Shown in pieces: positions 1 through 11,330 of a DNA stretch of 64,000 bases. The notes under the pieces are model-generated. The model was given only the letters and a program-made list of their open reading frames with translations. It searched no databases and was not told the origin of the DNA. Every line of letters begins with the position of its first letter. Position 1 is the first letter of the stretch. Made by a program: the position numbers and the translations under genes. This stretch comes from Glandiceps talaboti. Its lineage: Eukaryota > Hemichordata > Enteropneusta > Spengelidae. Where the stretch lies: contig NC_135561.1 of assembly GCF_964340395.1 (NCBI RefSeq), forward strand, positions 7,038,018 to 7,102,017. The letters run 5' to 3'.

Positions 1-738
1 TTGGACAACTACTGGACAGGATACAACTTGCCATATGACTGATGCATATGAATGTGTATGTCAGTGTATGCAGTTTGTTTTTGCTTGTCATTACTGGAAT
101 GTTGCAGAGGGTACAAAAACCATGGTTAAAGTAAACTTTGACAAAAAATGTTGAGATGGCAGTTACTGCATACAGGTTGGAAGGTTTGATGATATCAGTT
201 GTACCTGTCAGTAAAGTTGGGTGGAAGTTAGTTTTATGTCGTGTGTGTGTGTGTTGATTAAACTGGAAAATTGGTGTGTAAGACGACGACAGGGATTAAT
301 CCAGACAGAATATGAGCATGCACCATTGAACTCCAGCCTTTGAGGGCGCTCTACCAAGTACCCTCTAGTTTATCGTAAATTCACTGGGCGCAGTGGCATT
401 CAGGCTGCAGTTGCATGGTGGATGATACCAAATACTAATAATCCGTTCAACATTGATTTATACATTCTCCCATACCTGCACAGCACTAAATGTTCTTTTC
501 AGTGTATTTATAGTGAAATAGTTCTTTTGTTAATTAATCAAAGCTTCACAGTAGATGGTATATTTTACAACACAGGGTATTATAATTTTGGCATAAGGGA
601 GACACACCATGGGGTAGTGTATTATTCCTTTTGCTGTATCCCAGCTGGGTTAACTGTATTATTTCTGTGTTTGTAAATGTATGACAGGTGTTGTGAAAAA
701 TTGTCTCATTTTGTCAAATTTGTGATCATTTGACAGGT
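1..738 (+). other. No gene recognised; probable 3' UTR of a gene to the left
   Basis: I see no exon with recognisable coding content. The longest open frame (422-676) has no known domain and no splice context. Because poly(A) signals follow at 769 and 965 on the plus strand, this stretch is best read as the 3' UTR of a plus-strand gene lying outside the window. A GAGGGCGCTCT block resembling a CTCF core lies near 343-355. Confidence 0.35.
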
Positions 739-768
739 TTACGTTACAAAGCAGCCACACACCAACAA

Positions 769-970
769 AATAAACAACAAATGTAAAACTTGTACTTTGT
801 ATGTAAAATGTAATTTATTACTCGGTGTAAATAGATATGAATATGTAATATGCCAGCCACCCAAATTTGTGCCACATTTATGGGGTTTGTTTTTTTTAGT
901 TTTTTGTTTTTTCAGTGTACAAAATTTAGCCATTATTTTACTGATCTATAAAGCAATCCAACCAAATAAA
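769..970 (+). terminator. Two candidate poly(A) signals (769-774, 965-970)
   Basis: AATAAA occurs at 769-774, followed by GT-rich sequence, and again at 965-970, followed by an A-rich stretch. Both are on the plus strand and fit the 3' end of a gene to the left. This is motif evidence only. Confidence 0.4.
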
Positions 971-1773
971 AAGCTTTAAAAAAGAACTACTTTATATGTG
1001 ATGGAAAAAATCAACACATATCTCCTAATTTCCAACACCAATCTGTAGTATATATATTTCAGCTCCAAGAGTGCATTTGTGAGCTTTCTGACATGGCTAT
1101 GTCTATGCAAGGATACAATAAGAATGTACATTCTGTAAGCTTGGAAGAGAGAGAAAAAAAAATGATAGTTGTGTGATTTTAAAATTCACTCCAATTGCAA
1201 TTATTGCCATAGCTAAGACTGAGCTCCTTGAAAATACATTCCATTCTCATAGTCCTCCCCCCCCCCCATTTGTCAATGAACAACAGATATACTAGACTGC
1301 AAAATACACTGTCTTCCACCATTACCATCAGCACATCATATCTAAGAGACTACACATTATAAAACCACATAATTGGTCGTATTTACATTGAACCTGAGGA
1401 ATTTCCGTAAACAACACACCAGGAAATTTCTTTCATTTCAGCCTTGATTATATAAAATGAACGTCACAGACCACAACTTGGTGCTACATCTGGAAAAATA
1501 TTTCAAAATGTTTTGCTGTTCATATATACACCAAATTGCATAAATTTGGGTGAAAAACATTTGTGTTAGGTTTATAAAACTTTTCTATACAGATAGCTAT
1601 ATATGTATATTATATTACTGTGTTCCTCCACTCTTGTATGGATGTAGACAATCTTAGGTGATTGCCATGGACCATACATCTTGTAAGTTGTAGATTAGAA
1701 CCTTCACTGGATTGATCTTGATAATGTTCTTCTCAACACATGCTTCTAAGACAATTAACCATAGGCAATTAAT

Positions 1774-1912
1774 AGCTCAACCCACTTAGATACTGCAAAG
1801 CCAATCAGAAATGTTTCCCTCTGTGATTGACAGTCCTGTGGACACAGCTCAACCCACTTAGTTACTGCAGAGCCAATCACAAATGTTTCCCTCTGTGATT
1901 GGCAGATCCTGT
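1774..1912. repeat. Two-copy tandem duplication, period 72 bp
   Basis: The block beginning AGCTCAACCCACTTAG at 1774 recurs at 1846, and both copies continue through CCAATCA and TTTCCCTCTGTGATTG. A few substitutions separate them. There is no coding content. It lies in intergenic DNA downstream of the minus-strand gene at 3630. Confidence 0.8.
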
Positions 1913-2288
1913 CTACTGTAATCCAATCATATTAGGACAATTGATGTCATCAGGTGCAGTGGTTGGATTTGAAATCCACTAAGAATATCTCAACATTTTC
2001 CCTAACGAATACTTTATTAAGTGACGCAGTAAATTTTTTTTCCTGCATGTGTTGAGAGAACAGTCAAGATCAACCCAACAAAGGTTCTAAGCTATACATA
2101 TTGGGTCCTCTAGAATACTTGGTTGTTATGGATTGAAGAGAATACCATGTACCAGTATACTGCTTAAATATCCCTCTATCACAGTGATAGTGTGTGAATG
2201 AAACATTGACAAACATTACTCAAAATGGCAGAAAGATGAAAAACAGCTTCAAAACAAATTGAAAAATTATTTGCCAGAACTAATGAAA

Positions 2289-2290
<2 letters not shown>

Positions 2291-2349
<59 letters not shown>
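2291..2349. repeat. (GT)n microsatellite
   Basis: About 29 uninterrupted TG dinucleotides. Open frames reading through it are artefacts of the repeat. Confidence 0.97.
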
Positions 2350-2353
<4 letters not shown>

Positions 2354-2773
2354 CTGGAATTCATTCAACAAACTTATATTTGAAAGAAAATGTTGCATAG
2401 GCCAAGATTTATAAACATGTTTACACATTGGTATAGCTAAAAACTCATGAGTTCTTTGTGTTTGCACACATCTATACAATGTACATGTACATCTTCACAA
2501 TATCTCAAGAGTGAGACCACATTATATATATATATTGGTAGACTATTGGCACGAGTGGTAAGGAGATAACCTTTCAGAATTGTGTTGATGCAATATTGAT
2601 GGCTTTTCCTTAACTTTTGGTAGGCAATGCTGTTGTTAAGTTTTAGAACCATGGTAATAGAAGAGAAGGACGGAAATCTGGTAAACCTGTTTAGATTTCC
2701 AGACCTTGTCCCATTATTTTGATGGAAAACTTCCTGGTAACAAGATAGGATCTAAGGATAGATTCTATTTATT

Positions 2774-3106
2774 ACTCTGGTACTACAGCCTGCAGTTTAC
2801 TAAGATAGACACAAACTAAAACCATTGTTGCAACATGTTGATACAACAGTGATAAGCTATTGAATTGACATTGGTTTAATTATGGTTGCAGTATGAAGGT
2901 GTCGCAGAGTTTTATTGACAGAGTTTCATCTAAACTTGCAGTGTACTGTTTTAGCACTTCCAATGTTTAGACTATCTTGATCACAGGGTGATTAGAATCA
3001 CACAACAGAGGAACCACTATCACCCACTTGTGTAATCTACCACATTGAAGAACAACAGATTTAGTTTGCATCTATCTTAGTAAACTGCAGGCTCCATTAC
3101 TAGAGT
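2774..3106. mobile_element. MITE, family gamma copy 1
   Basis: A non-coding element of about 333 bp with long terminal inverted repeats. The left end ACTCTGGTA...GCCTGCAGTTTACTAAGATAG is matched in reverse complement by the right end, ...CTATCTTAGTAAACTGCAGG...TACTAGAGT. A second, diverged copy in the opposite orientation lies at 19635-19952 and shares the internal segment around GATACAACA...GTGATAAGCTA. No transposase is present, so this is a non-autonomous DNA transposon. The superfamily is not determined. Confidence 0.8.
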
Positions 3107-3410
3107 CATACTCATAATAACCACCCTTCATAAGAACACTGCTAGGAGTAAGCAACCTTTGTGAAAACAATGTCAGAATCACATATATACAAATAAAAGT
3201 AGCAACTCGGGTTACAGGAAGATATACCTCCATCTTATGGTCTCAACATTGTGATGTTATAAAGCCCTCATTACCAAACATGTTTGTAAATTTAACATAA
3301 AGTTCATTATTATATACTCATCTTCATTCAGTTTCCTCAAACTGTTTCATTTAAGTCATTCAACCAATCTATTTTTGTGTTTCAATATGAACAACTAGGA
3401 ATGATTGAAA

Positions 3411-3537
3411 GGGGGGGGGGGGCTGCTAACACTCAGACATGAACTATTTGGTAATAATTGGAGGGGGTTGCTAACTCTCAGACACAAACTATCTGGTCAG
3501 TGGTAATAATTGGAGAGGGGTTGCTAACTCTCAGACA
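3411..3537. repeat. Poly-G tract and about three copies of a tandem unit
   Basis: A run of 12 G leads into repeats of GGGG-TTGCTAACTCTCAGAC-AAACTATTTGGTAATAATTGGA, about 45-55 bp each with length variation. It lies just downstream of the stop codon of the minus-strand gene at 3630, probably in its 3' UTR or beyond. Confidence 0.75.
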
Positions 3538-3629
3538 AAAACAGGACAGTAATTAAAGACTTATAAATGCCATGTATGTATTTACAATAATGGATGGAGT
3601 GTTTGATTTCTAAATCTGAATTGTCAAGT

Positions 3630-6600
3630 CTATTCATCAAGACTCTTAGATAGATTTGAGACTGCTTTCTTTGCGCCTGGTGATGTACCTAGATAAGCAG
3701 TGCATGTAACTTTCATATGTGCTCTGTTAACAGGATGGATCTTCTTGAGTTCGCTTAGTTCCATTCTGTACCAATCTTGTTTGGTTCTAGTATAGTCATT
3801 CTTCTTTCGCTCTGTGGCATTGCCACTGTATTTGGTTCTCAGTTCTTCTCTGAAAAAGAAAAAAATAGACAGAAAATCTGTCAAGTACAAATACAATAGA
3901 AAACACAGCTTTATCAGTTTTAACTAGTCTAGAGCTATCCTTCATCAAATCTTAAGATCTCTTTTTACATCTGTCAAGCTCAATGCATGAGGTCCTGAGA
4001 TGAAATTTAAAATTCAACCACGGCCACCCACACAGTCATTAACATCATGTCTTTGTTAATCAGTCACAGAATTCTAATCAATAATAAGTTAGTGTTCATT
4101 GAGGGCAGTTATGTAATGTCCAAATATGGTAATATTTGTCATGTCAGGATGCTACTTATACACTGTTTACATCATTCCAACAGTTTAGGTTTACAACGCT
4201 TTGATACCATGTTGGCATACAGACTAATTTTTACTCAAAACAAAGCTAAAATCGGAAAGGTAACTGTCAAGTACACAAATAACACAGTGTCATCTGAGCA
4301 GATAATTGACTGATCCTCAGCACACAGTAATTTCTCGTAATGCACTAAAATTTGATGTTTCCATGGCAACTCATAAATAACATTAACATTTATGTCTGCT
4401 GTTAGTTTTAGAGTGCTATGCTATATTGTCACAATTTTTACACCAAATGATCCAATATCTTTTGGGTAACACAACCCTTAATTAAAAATAATAACATGCA
4501 ATACAATGGCAAAAAAAAAATAAAGTTAGGTTTTATTTCCTGTGTATTATTGAAGATTGCAAGGATTATCATAAGTTTTGGTATGTTATGTTTTTATTTT
4601 CCTATTATTCTAGTAAATGAAATGATAAATTGTCATACATACCTAAGTTTTGGTACATCACTCCAGTCCATTTCTTTATTCGCCATGTCAGGGTTATCCA
4701 TTTTGACAACTGGCCATTTAGGTAGCCGTGTACTGCCTTCTTTCTTGCCACCTTGTTTTTTATCCTTTTGGCTATCAAATGAACAGAGATATCAAATTGT
4801 AACACTTTCTAAAAATTACGCCAAAAAAAGAAACTCTGTGACTACCATATAAATACAACTTACAATTATACATTGTCTAGTTCCTATACATTATCATTAC
4901 AATTTATACCTTCACTCAGTCTAGTCAAAGTCGTTACTCTAGAAGTCCTGAGATGCATGAGATGCAATATGTCATGTAAATTCATCCACAGCCACCCACA
5001 CAGTAATTAACATCATGTCTTTGTTATTCAATCACAAAATTCCATGCGTGTTTAGACCACAGTTGGCAACCAGACTACAATATACATTGCATAATGGAAT
5101 ACCTAGTTGACATTTACACATTTGTTGACATTTTAAATATACACAATGAAAGCATTTAATCTACATTGTCAATATAGTTGAACATGTTTTTATATCTAAA
5201 ATATCAAAAAATATCTCAAATGGTTGTTTAACAGGTCAAAGCATAAACTCAGGTAGTCTAAAGACCTGTCTTGGTGTCACTATCTCAAGAAGCTTTCTTG
5301 AGCCTTTTGAGTTTACACTCACACTAAGACATGTCTCTGAGCTTAGACCCTGGAGTGACAGGGCCAATAGTTATAGCAGTTATTTGTACCGGTTTTTAGT
5401 ATTAGTTTCTTGCTAAATTCTACTATTTTCAGTCATTATCTGTTGAATTTCAGTCAGTTGTATTAGCAATGAGATCTGTCAAGAGAACCACATCTGAAAT
5501 TATCAAATCTATATTTGTTGAAGATTTCTATCTTGTTTGTTTGTTGTTATTCCTTTATACCACTGACTCATATACAGCTAGTATACTGGAAATAGTGAGA
5601 ACACAACTTTATTTCAACATTCCTGCACACATCCAAGTTATCTCACACCTCAAGCTATAAAGATAATACCAAGGGTTTTTTTTTAAATGCTCACCTTCCG
5701 TCCCTTGGAGTTGATACTGGCAGAGAGTCAGGAACAGGATCTAATTCACTGTAAAGTAATTAAAAAGATACTAAAGTGAAATTCAGGACAAGATGGAAAT
5801 GGGAGATACAACGAAAGTGTACCATTGTGTAAGAAAAAGTTGTAAATTTTCAGTCAATGGCTCATAAAGTTGATAACTTACACATCCATTCGATGGGACA
5901 CCTCGGGATCAACCATTCCGACTGCTGTCTTCCTGGTAATATATCCATGTCTGACTTCATTTGGCATATCCATCAAATATTGCACTGTATCTGTTTTATA
6001 GTAGGGTGCTAGACTATTCCAGATGTATGGTGTGTGAGCAACACTGAAAACAAAATGAGGTCAAATTGTGTCAATTATGATACAATAGATGCAGGTCCTT
6101 ATACTCAACTAGATAACTCTAATATAATGTATAAAAGTATGATAAATAAAATACAACCGAAATGATGCCATGGTCTAAGGTACAGTCTACCCCTCACTAT
6201 ACAATCACTATATATTAAATAGTTTATGGAATCTTTACAACAACAGAAATAGTTAAATTTAAAGTGACCACATGGATGAGGATTGGGTATTTTTTTCAGA
6301 TTTTTAATTTATAAAACAATTTTATCATGGCTTCCTACTTGAAAAATCAATGTGAAACAACATAGACCAAGTCTGTGTTTGTAACTCGATAAATTGCAAA
6401 AAGCCATAAAATGGCACATTTATTAATCTTTTACAATTTATTGAGTTACAAACACATACTTGGTCTATGTTGTTTCACATTGATATTTCAAGTAGGAAGC
6501 CATGATAAAATTGTTTTATAAATAAAAAATCGAAAATAAATACCCAATCCTCATCCATATGGCCACTTTAAAAATGATGTTTGGTGAACCTGAACTTGTA

Positions 6601-9600
6601 CAAATCAAAGTTTACCTTTCTGGTTTGACTATTTTACTTTTTTCATCAGTTAGGGTATCTTTCATCTTCTCTAACTGTTTCTGGTATTGTCTGTGTCTCT
6701 TTGCTTCTTTTTCTTCATATGTCTCCCCTGTTATTAAAAAAAAGGACACGTAATATAGAAAAATGAAATTACTTTATCTACACCAACACATAGTGTAGAA
6801 AAATGAAATTCCATTAATCACACTAACACAATGTAGAAAAATGAAATTCCATTAACTGCACTAACACAAAATGTAGAAAAATGAAATTACTTTATCTACA
6901 CCAACACATAGTGTAGAAAAATGAAATTCCATTCACATAGTGTAGGAAATTAAATTCCACGAAATAATGAAGAAAACAAAATTCCATGGACATGATGTAG
7001 AAAAATAATATTCCAAATTGACAATGTAGAAAAACAATATCTATCACATTAAGAATTACCATGTGAAAACTTTGCCCTTTTTATATTAAAAATTAGCTGG
7101 AAGCAGAAATGAAATATGTAACTGTAAGTATATCTAATAATAATAATTATAGATTTTTGTCATCACATTTGACATTTTTATTACACTAATAATTCTGTCA
7201 TAATATAATAAACATGTAACTTTAAGTATAATGAATTAGTAGAATAGTTTTCTTTATCAAACTGACATAGATTGCGTATCGCTTGACTGACTCATCCTGT
7301 TATTAACAGACTAATAATAGTATTTGGTCATCACCCCCCCGGGGTAAACAATAATGTTGATTAATTCATTTTTTCTAATGGTCTTATATTACTGTTACTA
7401 AGTAAAATAAAAATTATACAGTGATACAGTAGAGACATAAAACAGGCTTTGCTTTGTTCATTTTAAATCCATTGGTTATTTTAAAACTCACTCAGCTATA
7501 CATAATTCTCAGTTGAAGCACCAAGCTAAAATATATGATGATGATGATGATGTCATTCAATTGTGTCAAGATTCCATTATTAAATGATTTCCACATAACA
7601 CACACTGTGTAACTTAAAACTAAACACACTTTCCAGCAATCTTGGAATTAATTAATTATTGAAAACTTGAATACTCAATTACTGCATACTAATTAATTAG
7701 TTTCCAGACATATTTACAAAATCATTCGGTGGGAATTGACATCTCTTCTATAAAGGGTTGGGTGAAGGTGGACCATATGGATGGGGGAGTTGGAAGGAGA
7801 TCCTGTTAAAATATCTTTGGCAACAACACAAAATCGTCCAAAAAAGATCATCCATGTTCACATCCTTGTTCCTCCATAAAAGCAAAGATTAAAATTTAGG
7901 TGAAATAAAGAATTGTCATGCAGATCTGAACCTGCATACATAAAAGTTGGTACAAGAAAAAAGTGAGATCTGGTCTACTCTTTTTCACCCCTCTAATAGA
8001 ATTACGTCTCGACCTTTCACTAAGTTGATTTAGGGCATATAGCCAAAATCAACCAAGCAAAGAATCTACACAGGATCATATATATAGTAAGATGGGAACG
8101 TGGGATTGAATCATTGGTCTTTTGAATTATTCAAGTCTGTGGAAACAACCTTGAATAATATCAAGTTTTTACTATATTGTAAACAAACAAGTCTTAAACA
8201 TGGCAACCATGAATTAAGGGTTGGTAGAAACAAGTAGATTTACCCAGCTGTACAATGTCTTAATGCCCTGCATATCAATCCTGATTTGATTGTACAGTGT
8301 GCACTCAAGCAATATCAGCTAAAAGCATAACATGGCATAATCCATCATGACAGACCACATCCATTTTAACCCAAATGAATAAGGACTCCAGATGGATGTC
8401 CGGCCAATAACGATGGCAGATATAAGTAAGGGAACATATATACAGAAACAGTTCTATGAAACCGATTCCAAAGAAACATGCAATATGCTGAAGATATCCG
8501 TTCCAAACAAAATATATTTCAACTGGCACAGCATAATCACATTTTAATAGATTGAACGTAGAAAATAATTAAGGACAACAATGGTTGTTTTTTCACAATC
8601 ATATAATGAAGGAAATACAAAATGTGCATTCAATTAGGATGGCTCCCTAAAAGTAGTTAAAAAACAGTTCAAAAGAGGCTAGGTTATAAATCATGATATT
8701 GTAACTATACAATTTAGATTTTAATAATCAATAAACAACATTGATATGCTGGTTACGTCAATTAGTAATCTTGACCACATACTCTCCACAGGCTATTTGA
8801 TTTTCATGTCGTTTCATTTCCTTCAGTACATTTCAAACTAAGTAATAGGGAAACTACGTAAGATTTACTGACCTTAAAAAAATAAATTTCAATAATGATT
8901 TAAGTATAACCACTATAGAGAAAGTAGATGTTATCGAATAATACATAATGGTATATACATATAATATTTTCAAAGTTTTCCAATTTTAATTGTGAAATAT
9001 TTTATTTCCAAAATAAAATGTCTATATTTTTTCAATTCCTTGATATAAGTTGTTAAATCTATTTAATTTATTTGAAGTTATATAGTTCATGTTACGTCAT
9101 AATCAAATGTTAGACAATCTACTGAACACACAACCCTTAATAACCTCTTCTCTCTAGATTTCATACCTGAATGAATTACCTTTTAGTAATTTAATACTAA
9201 ATATTAGATGTTACCTACGAAACGCTAGCATTCAAAATAGAACAAATAAATGTAGTATTTTATTTTCATAGTGAAATTGTTACTTATTGATTAGTTTCTT
9301 TATTGGATTCATGTTCTGTTATTTCACAATTGTCAAGGTATTGTATGTGTTTGTCAAACTTTTCATTATAAGTTTGTGTTTGTTCAATTTTGACCCCCCC
9401 CCCAAAAAAAAAAAAATGTGTGCTTTGTATTGTATTATATTCTACTAATAATTAAGTAGTTGCATCTATATTTTTAATCTAATTTAATTCAATGATAGTT
9501 TTAAAAGTAATTTCATATATATGTATTTTGATAACAAAATATTTGTAATAATTCTCAGGTTGCTATGAGATATATGACTTATATCATGTGTAGCCACATT

Positions 9601-11160
9601 TTTTTTTTTTTAAATTTATTTTTTGACTTGGGAAAATCTTGTAAAATTTACTTAGTTGCTGACATATTCCATCGCAACTCAAGTCAAAGTGAAATACTCC
9701 AAATATGGTACGTTGAGATCTCAAGCAAGCTGATTAAAATCTGTTGTGGTGAAAGCGGCTAGACGTCTTCATTTACCTCTTTTTCCATCATTTTGTGTCA
9801 TTTGTTTTGTTCTGGGTCAGAAGGCAGGGATCACCCGGAACAAAGCAAATGACACAAAACGATGGAAAAAGAGGTAAATAAAGACATCGATAGCCGCTTC
9901 CACCACATCAGATTTTAATCAGATTGGGATCTCGGGTAAATTTTACCAACTTACTAAAGCTGGGTGTTTACACATCAAAACTATGTATACTTGCAGAGTA
10001 TTTCAAATATGTGATGCCAAGAGACTTAATATCTGGCTAGATAACACAAACCTATTGTATCATCGCATGTTTTGCAATAAATCTATTGACAGACACTAAG
10101 GCAACCACATGTATTGATATTATAGATTTCCTGTAGAGGACTGGAATGTCAGTATATTTAAAATCATCCTTGGCTACAACAGTAAACCACTAAATCCAAT
10201 TCAAAACAACTGTAAAGTCATTCAAAATTCCATGTTGTTGGGTTTAACTACACCTGTGTCTGCAGGGTTAATTTATGGGCATATTACCCCTGACTATACA
10301 CCTCTCAATATTTAATGAACTATTTATGTTTCTTCGATGACTGACCATGTTTTTTACCATCTTTATTTTCTCCTTCTTCTTTCTGTTCTCCTTCTTCTTT
10401 CTCCTTTTCTTGACTCTCTTCACCGTTCTCCTGTTCCTCTTGTTGGGTTGTTTCCTAGTCATAAATAATGAACATTTAGTAAGAGTTCAAAACAAACGAG
10501 TTTTAAATGCAATTGTAAAGTGTGGATAGAAATCAAAACAAATCATGAAACACCGCCCTGTTGTGTTGTTTACACTCTGTTGACAAGACTTTTGTGTGTC
10601 GCGAAAGCAATTACAGGGTGTGAAATGAGAGAGAAAATACTTCTATTCTAAAATATGAAAGTGCGTTTCAGAAATGTCAATCAAATGTTCATATTCATAC
10701 ACACAAGACATTTATTAATATGAATTCATAAGCAATTATGATGTCTCTTAAGTTATTATAATGACTGAACTAGCTCACTGCTATTCAGTGGTCGTCAGCT
10801 CTCGCAAGTACGGGTAATTCGACTGGAAAATACACAAGTACGCACACCGGCTTTGAATGATTTTAGCAACGAAGCGTTCCGTCTGATTTTCCAGTCAACA
10901 ACGTTAATCAAGATGAAACACGGATTTAACTTGACAACCGGTAATTTAACACTGTCGAACACCCAGGTTCTATGGTAGCTGGATTACTATGATTACCTTA
11001 CCAACAACATGGCGTACGCACGTACGTGGGGATGTTCGCTTTCACACACCTGCCGAGTTTCAACAGTCAAAATTATAGTTTTGCGTTTACCAATAACGTA
11101 GACATAGAGCGGATAAAACAAGAGATATGTACTCACCTCTTCAACTTGCTGATCAGACAT
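3630..11160 (-). CDS. Uncharacterised 265-aa protein, probably ciliary (gene A, 7 exons)
   Basis: Exons on the minus strand: 11137-11160, 10358-10454, 6616-6727, 5882-6043, 5695-5748, 4643-4771 and 3630-3849. All junctions are GT-AG and the phases close on 798 nt including a TAG stop. The start is the ATG at 11160 (MSDQQVEE), and exon 1 codes only eight residues. Residues ~9-45 are Glu/Gln/Lys-rich and ~46-78 are helical and basic (RHRQYQKQLEKMK). A conserved core reads TPYIWNSLAPYY...RHGYITRKTA...DPEVSHRMDV. The C-terminal ~120 residues are basic and include PKWPVVKMDNPDMANKEMDW. There is no signal peptide or membrane segment. I do not recognise the family. The ciliary guess rests on an RFX-like X-box about 108 bp upstream and on the short proline/tryptophan/tyrosine motifs common in microtubule inner proteins. 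A partial tandem copy lies upstream at 14392-17666. Confidence 0.85.
6258..6573. mobile_element. MITE, family alpha copy 1 (near-perfect palindrome)
   Basis: The left arm runs from TTTAAAGTGACCACATGGAT to about 6405. It is repeated in reverse complement by the right arm ending ATCCATATGGCCACTTTAAA at 6573. The arms are about 145 bp with few mismatches, and the loop is short. There is no coding content. It lies in intron 3 of gene A, about 43 bp from exon 3. A second copy, split by a LINE fragment, lies at 31172-32004. Confidence 0.88.
6755..7035. repeat. Degenerate tandem repeat built on TGTAGAAAAATGAAATT
   Basis: The core TGTAGAAAAATGAAATT recurs about six to eight times at 30-60 bp spacing, alternating with ACTTTATCTACACCAACACA or ATTCCATTAA. 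It lies immediately upstream of exon 3 of gene A, in intron 2. Confidence 0.75.
7036..10357. other. Remainder of gene A intron 2; one hairpin MITE, otherwise nothing recognised
   Basis: AT-rich intronic DNA. Apart from the palindrome at 9714-9936, a short (GAT)n run near 7541 and homopolymer runs near 9395 and 9600, I see no exon, RNA gene or recognisable element. Confidence 0.6.
9714..9936. mobile_element. Hairpin MITE (family beta, single copy here)
   Basis: A left arm of about 100 bp (GATCTCAAGCAAGCTGATTA through CATTTGTTTTGTTC) is matched by its reverse complement from GAACAAAGCAAATGACACAA to GATTGGGATCTC. The loop is about 25 bp. Identity of the arms is high, which suggests a fairly young foldback or MITE insertion. 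It carries no coding capacity. Confidence 0.75.
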
Positions 11161-11267
11161 TTTGGCGATGTTAACACGATAAAATCACTGCGCAAACTAC
11201 GGTCGAGACGACGTTATAACGACACACTGCACTGTACTATGCTACAATGCTTCGATCGGGTACAACT

Positions 11268-11330
11268 GTGACCATGGCGACGACTGTGGAAACAATTAGC
11301 CAATCATTACGCGTGAATTAGGTCATGTGA
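11268..11330. promoter_or_regulatory. Candidate gene A core promoter: X-box-like motif, CCAAT box, TCATGTGA
   Basis: GTGACCATGGCGAC at 11268-11281 resembles the RFX X-box (two half sites with a 2-bp spacer) with one mismatch to the usual consensus. A CCAAT box follows at 11300-11304 and TCATGTGA at 11323-11330. The same three elements in the same order and spacing lie upstream of the partial paralogue at 17795-17857, while the sequence between them has drifted. That conservation is what supports function. Confidence 0.55.
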
